Source: Myxococcales bacterium (lineage in GTDB: Bacteria; Myxococcota_A; Polyangia; Polyangiales; Houyiibacteriaceae). Taken from it: 32,219 bases of DNA. The notes under the pieces are model-generated. The model saw only the letters and a program-made list of their open reading frames with translations, was not told the DNA's origin and searched no databases. Location: contig JAHBWH010000089.1 of assembly GCA_019637115.1 (NCBI GenBank), positions 1 through 32,219 on the forward strand, written 5' to 3'. Of this stretch, positions 30,921-32,219 are shown in pieces. The number at the start of each line of letters is the position of its first letter. The stretch's first letter is position 1. The position numbers and the translations under genes are program-made.

Positions 30921-31286
30921 TCACGCAGGGGCGGTCTCGACTCGGACGTCGACGGCAGAACACTCGATGTGAGGGCGTCGGTCATAGCGGAGAGTCACGT
31001 TCTCCGGTGCCGCGAAGGTGCGCTGCTGCCCGAGGCGGGGTTGGGGAACCAGCGCACCGATCACCGCCGAGGTCTCGCGCCGAACACCCGCGGCCGCCGG
31101 AGCGGCGCCCCACCCGACGAAGCCCATCGCGCGAGCACGCGCAACGCGAAGCCCAAACGCGCGACCACGCGCTGCCCAGCGCAGTAGCCCAGCCGCGAGC
31201 TCCCACACACCGAACGAGCGCGTCGCGGTGGTGCCGCGCGCCGCTGCCAGCTTCCGCACCGTCCGCAACGCGGGGCGTGACGCCAC
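30921..31286 (-). CDS. possible small hypothetical protein
   Basis: An open frame of up to 121 residues whose later part (MGFVGWGAAPAAAGVRRE from about 31127, ending CSAVDVRVETAPA) has third-position G/C near 75% and a mixed composition, unlike most antisense frames here. The N-terminal half is Ala/Arg-rich and less convincing, so the true start may be the ATG at 31127. No ribosome-binding site, domain or family is recognised. It would be convergent with the gene ending at 30897 and divergent from the gene at 31413. If it is not a gene, the stretch 30898-31412 holds only the palindrome at 31309. Confidence 0.3.
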   Translation of the reverse strand: MASRPALRTVRKLAAARGTTATRSFGVWELAAGLLRWAARGRAFGLRVARARAMGFVGWGAAPAAAGVRRETSAVIGALVPQPRLGQQRTFAAPENVTLRYDRRPHIECSAVDVRVETAPA

Positions 31287-31308
31287 TGCATCACCTGGCG
31301 CCCGCCAG

Positions 31309-31336
31309 GGATTGGCGGCGGATCCGCCGCCAATCC
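31309..31336. repeat. 28-bp perfect palindrome flanked by direct repeats
   Basis: GGATTGGCGGCGGA at 31309-31322 is followed directly by its reverse complement (31323-31336) with no loop. The 9-mer CCGCCAGGG flanks it directly at 31302-31310 and 31335-31343. A smaller hairpin CCTGGCG-CC-CGCCAGG overlaps its left side (31294-31309). One arm recurs exactly at 142-155. It lies 77 bp upstream of a RAYT-like gene, which makes a REP-type element plausible. Confidence 0.7.
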
Positions 31337-31412
31337 GCCAGGGTCATCGCGTCCAAGTGGTCGAGATCATTCGAGCGCGATCCCTGGAACGGAAGTTGAT
31401 TCGTCCGACGGC

Positions 31413-32219
31413 GTGGAGCCCCGGCTCGTCACCCCCGGCGCGATGGTCGCGCTCACGCGGCGCGCGACGCTGCGCCAAGCGTTCCTCGCGCCATGGGACC
31501 CGGCTGTCGGAGAGAGCTGGCTCTACTCGCTCGCGTGGGCGCAGCAGAAGACGGGCCTCGCGGTCCACCAGACCGCGCTCGTCGCCAACCACCACCACAC
31601 CGCCGTGACCCCGACCGACCGCGAGCTCGCCGAGGCCACGCGCAGCGCGCACCGCGACATGTCGTTCGCTGTCAACGAGCTGCTCCTCCGCCACCGCCAG
31701 CCCGTCGCGCGCGCCGTCTTCGATCCGCGCCAGACCAACTGGACCACGTGCGTCGACGTCGAGGCCGAGATCAAGCGCCTCCTCTACGACGCGATGAACG
31801 TCGTCGCGGCGGGGCTCGTGGAGCGGCCCGAGCAGATGCCGTGGGGCCACTACTTCGGGTTCGACCAGTGGCTGAAGGGGCCCATCACGGTGAAGCGCCC
31901 GGCGCTGCGTCACTTCAAACGCCGGCCCGAGGAGCTGACGCTCGAGCTCACGCCGCCCGCGAAGCTCTACCGCGCGTTTCGGGGCGACCTGCCGAAGCTC
32001 GTCGCGTACCTGAACGAAGAGCTCGAGCACCAGATCGCCGACGTCGAGATCCAGCGGGGCGGCCGGCCCGCGCGGGGGCTCGAGGAGCTCTTCGACATCG
32101 ACCCGTGGAGCAAGCCCAAGACGCTCGCCGAGGCTCGGTGGCAGCGTGTGCCCACGTGGGCCGTCGGCGCGGAGGGCCAGGTCGGCAAGCAGCGCCGCGT
32201 CCGGTCGTCGGAGGAGGTC
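31413..32219 (+). CDS. RAYT/Y1-transposase-like protein (3' end outside the window)
   Basis: The frame is open from GTG 31413 to the window edge (269 codons, no stop); ATG 31443 is the alternative start. MEPRLVTPGAMVALTRRATL resembles the start of REP-associated tyrosine transposases and the IS200-like proteins common in myxobacteria. VANHHHTAV (residues about 57-65) is the HUH-type metal motif (usual form NHxHhh), and LLYDAMNVVAAGLVERPEQM matches the catalytic-Tyr segment (usual form YIxxNPVRAGLV), with Tyr125 kept but Pro changed to Val. The C-terminal half is longer than in simple IS200 enzymes and basic at the window edge. Such proteins nick single-stranded DNA at palindromic REP sequences; the 28-bp palindrome upstream is a candidate partner. 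It may be a domesticated transposase rather than an active mobile element. Confidence 0.72.
   Translation, partial: MEPRLVTPGAMVALTRRATLRQAFLAPWDPAVGESWLYSLAWAQQKTGLAVHQTALVANHHHTAVTPTDRELAEATRSAHRDMSFAVNELLLRHRQPVARAVFDPRQTNWTTCVDVEAEIKRLLYDAMNVVAAGLVERPEQMPWGHYFGFDQWLKGPITVKRPALRHFKRRPEELTLELTPPAKLYRAFRGDLPKLVAYLNEELEHQIADVEIQRGGRPARGLEELFDIDPWSKPKTLAEARWQRVPTWAVGAEGQVGKQRRVRSSEEV

Overview
The window is GC-rich throughout, with strong G/C preference at third codon positions. Its gene content looks like a myxobacterium (Myxococcota, perhaps near Sandaracinaceae): a MopE-type CNGxDDDCDG lipoprotein, trypsin-like proteases with SLH or Cys-rich tails, several large Cys-rich lipoproteins, an unlinked type VI secretion VgrG, ECF sigma factors and a RAYT-like transposase relative. 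The lineage is inferred from gene style; no rRNA or tRNA was seen.

Layout. 1-4230: a MopE-like repeat lipoprotein, a run of hairpins, then an ECF sigma factor overlapping a ChrR-like cupin anti-sigma gene by ATGA. 4231-6260: a 163-bp structured inverted-repeat element (MITE-like), a small Cys-rich lipoprotein on the minus strand and, divergently, a secreted Ser-rich protein. 6434-10435: a VgrG with an unusual N-terminal extension and a compositionally distinct tail, then a quinone-oxidoreductase-like enzyme. 10662-13723: three minus-strand genes (unknown, extensin-like peptidase, second ECF sigma with a Pro/Ala tail). 13896-18396: an uncharacterised protein, an S9 prolyl-oligopeptidase-like lipoprotein and a TerC-family membrane protein. 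18925-24275: a co-directional trio of exported enzymes (trypsin-SLH, SLH-polysaccharide deacetylase, trypsin with Cys-rich repeats) that looks like a cell-surface processing cluster. 24472-32219: bioA, a 1096-residue lipoprotein with a C39/papain-like domain and a toxin-like C terminus, an ATP-grasp-like protein, and a RAYT-like gene cut by the window end, preceded by a 28-bp perfect palindrome.

The most unusual feature is the number of unrelated short tandem arrays. Several begin at, or include, a gene's stop codon: eight exact 16-bp units from 24272, about six 37-bp units from 14914, 57-86-bp copies of the extensin-like gene's own 3' end at 11273-11500, and a weaker set beyond terC at 17238-17394. 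A hexamer array (12499-12594) and an in-frame 9-bp array inside vgrG (6464-6508) add to this. Together they suggest recurrent repeat growth at gene 3' ends. The second main lead is the 25983-29273 lipoprotein, which may be a surface-anchored, peptidase-released toxin. Much of the window is exported, lipid-anchored or surface-directed; BioA, the quinone-oxidoreductase-like enzyme, TerC and the two sigma factors are the main household or regulatory genes.
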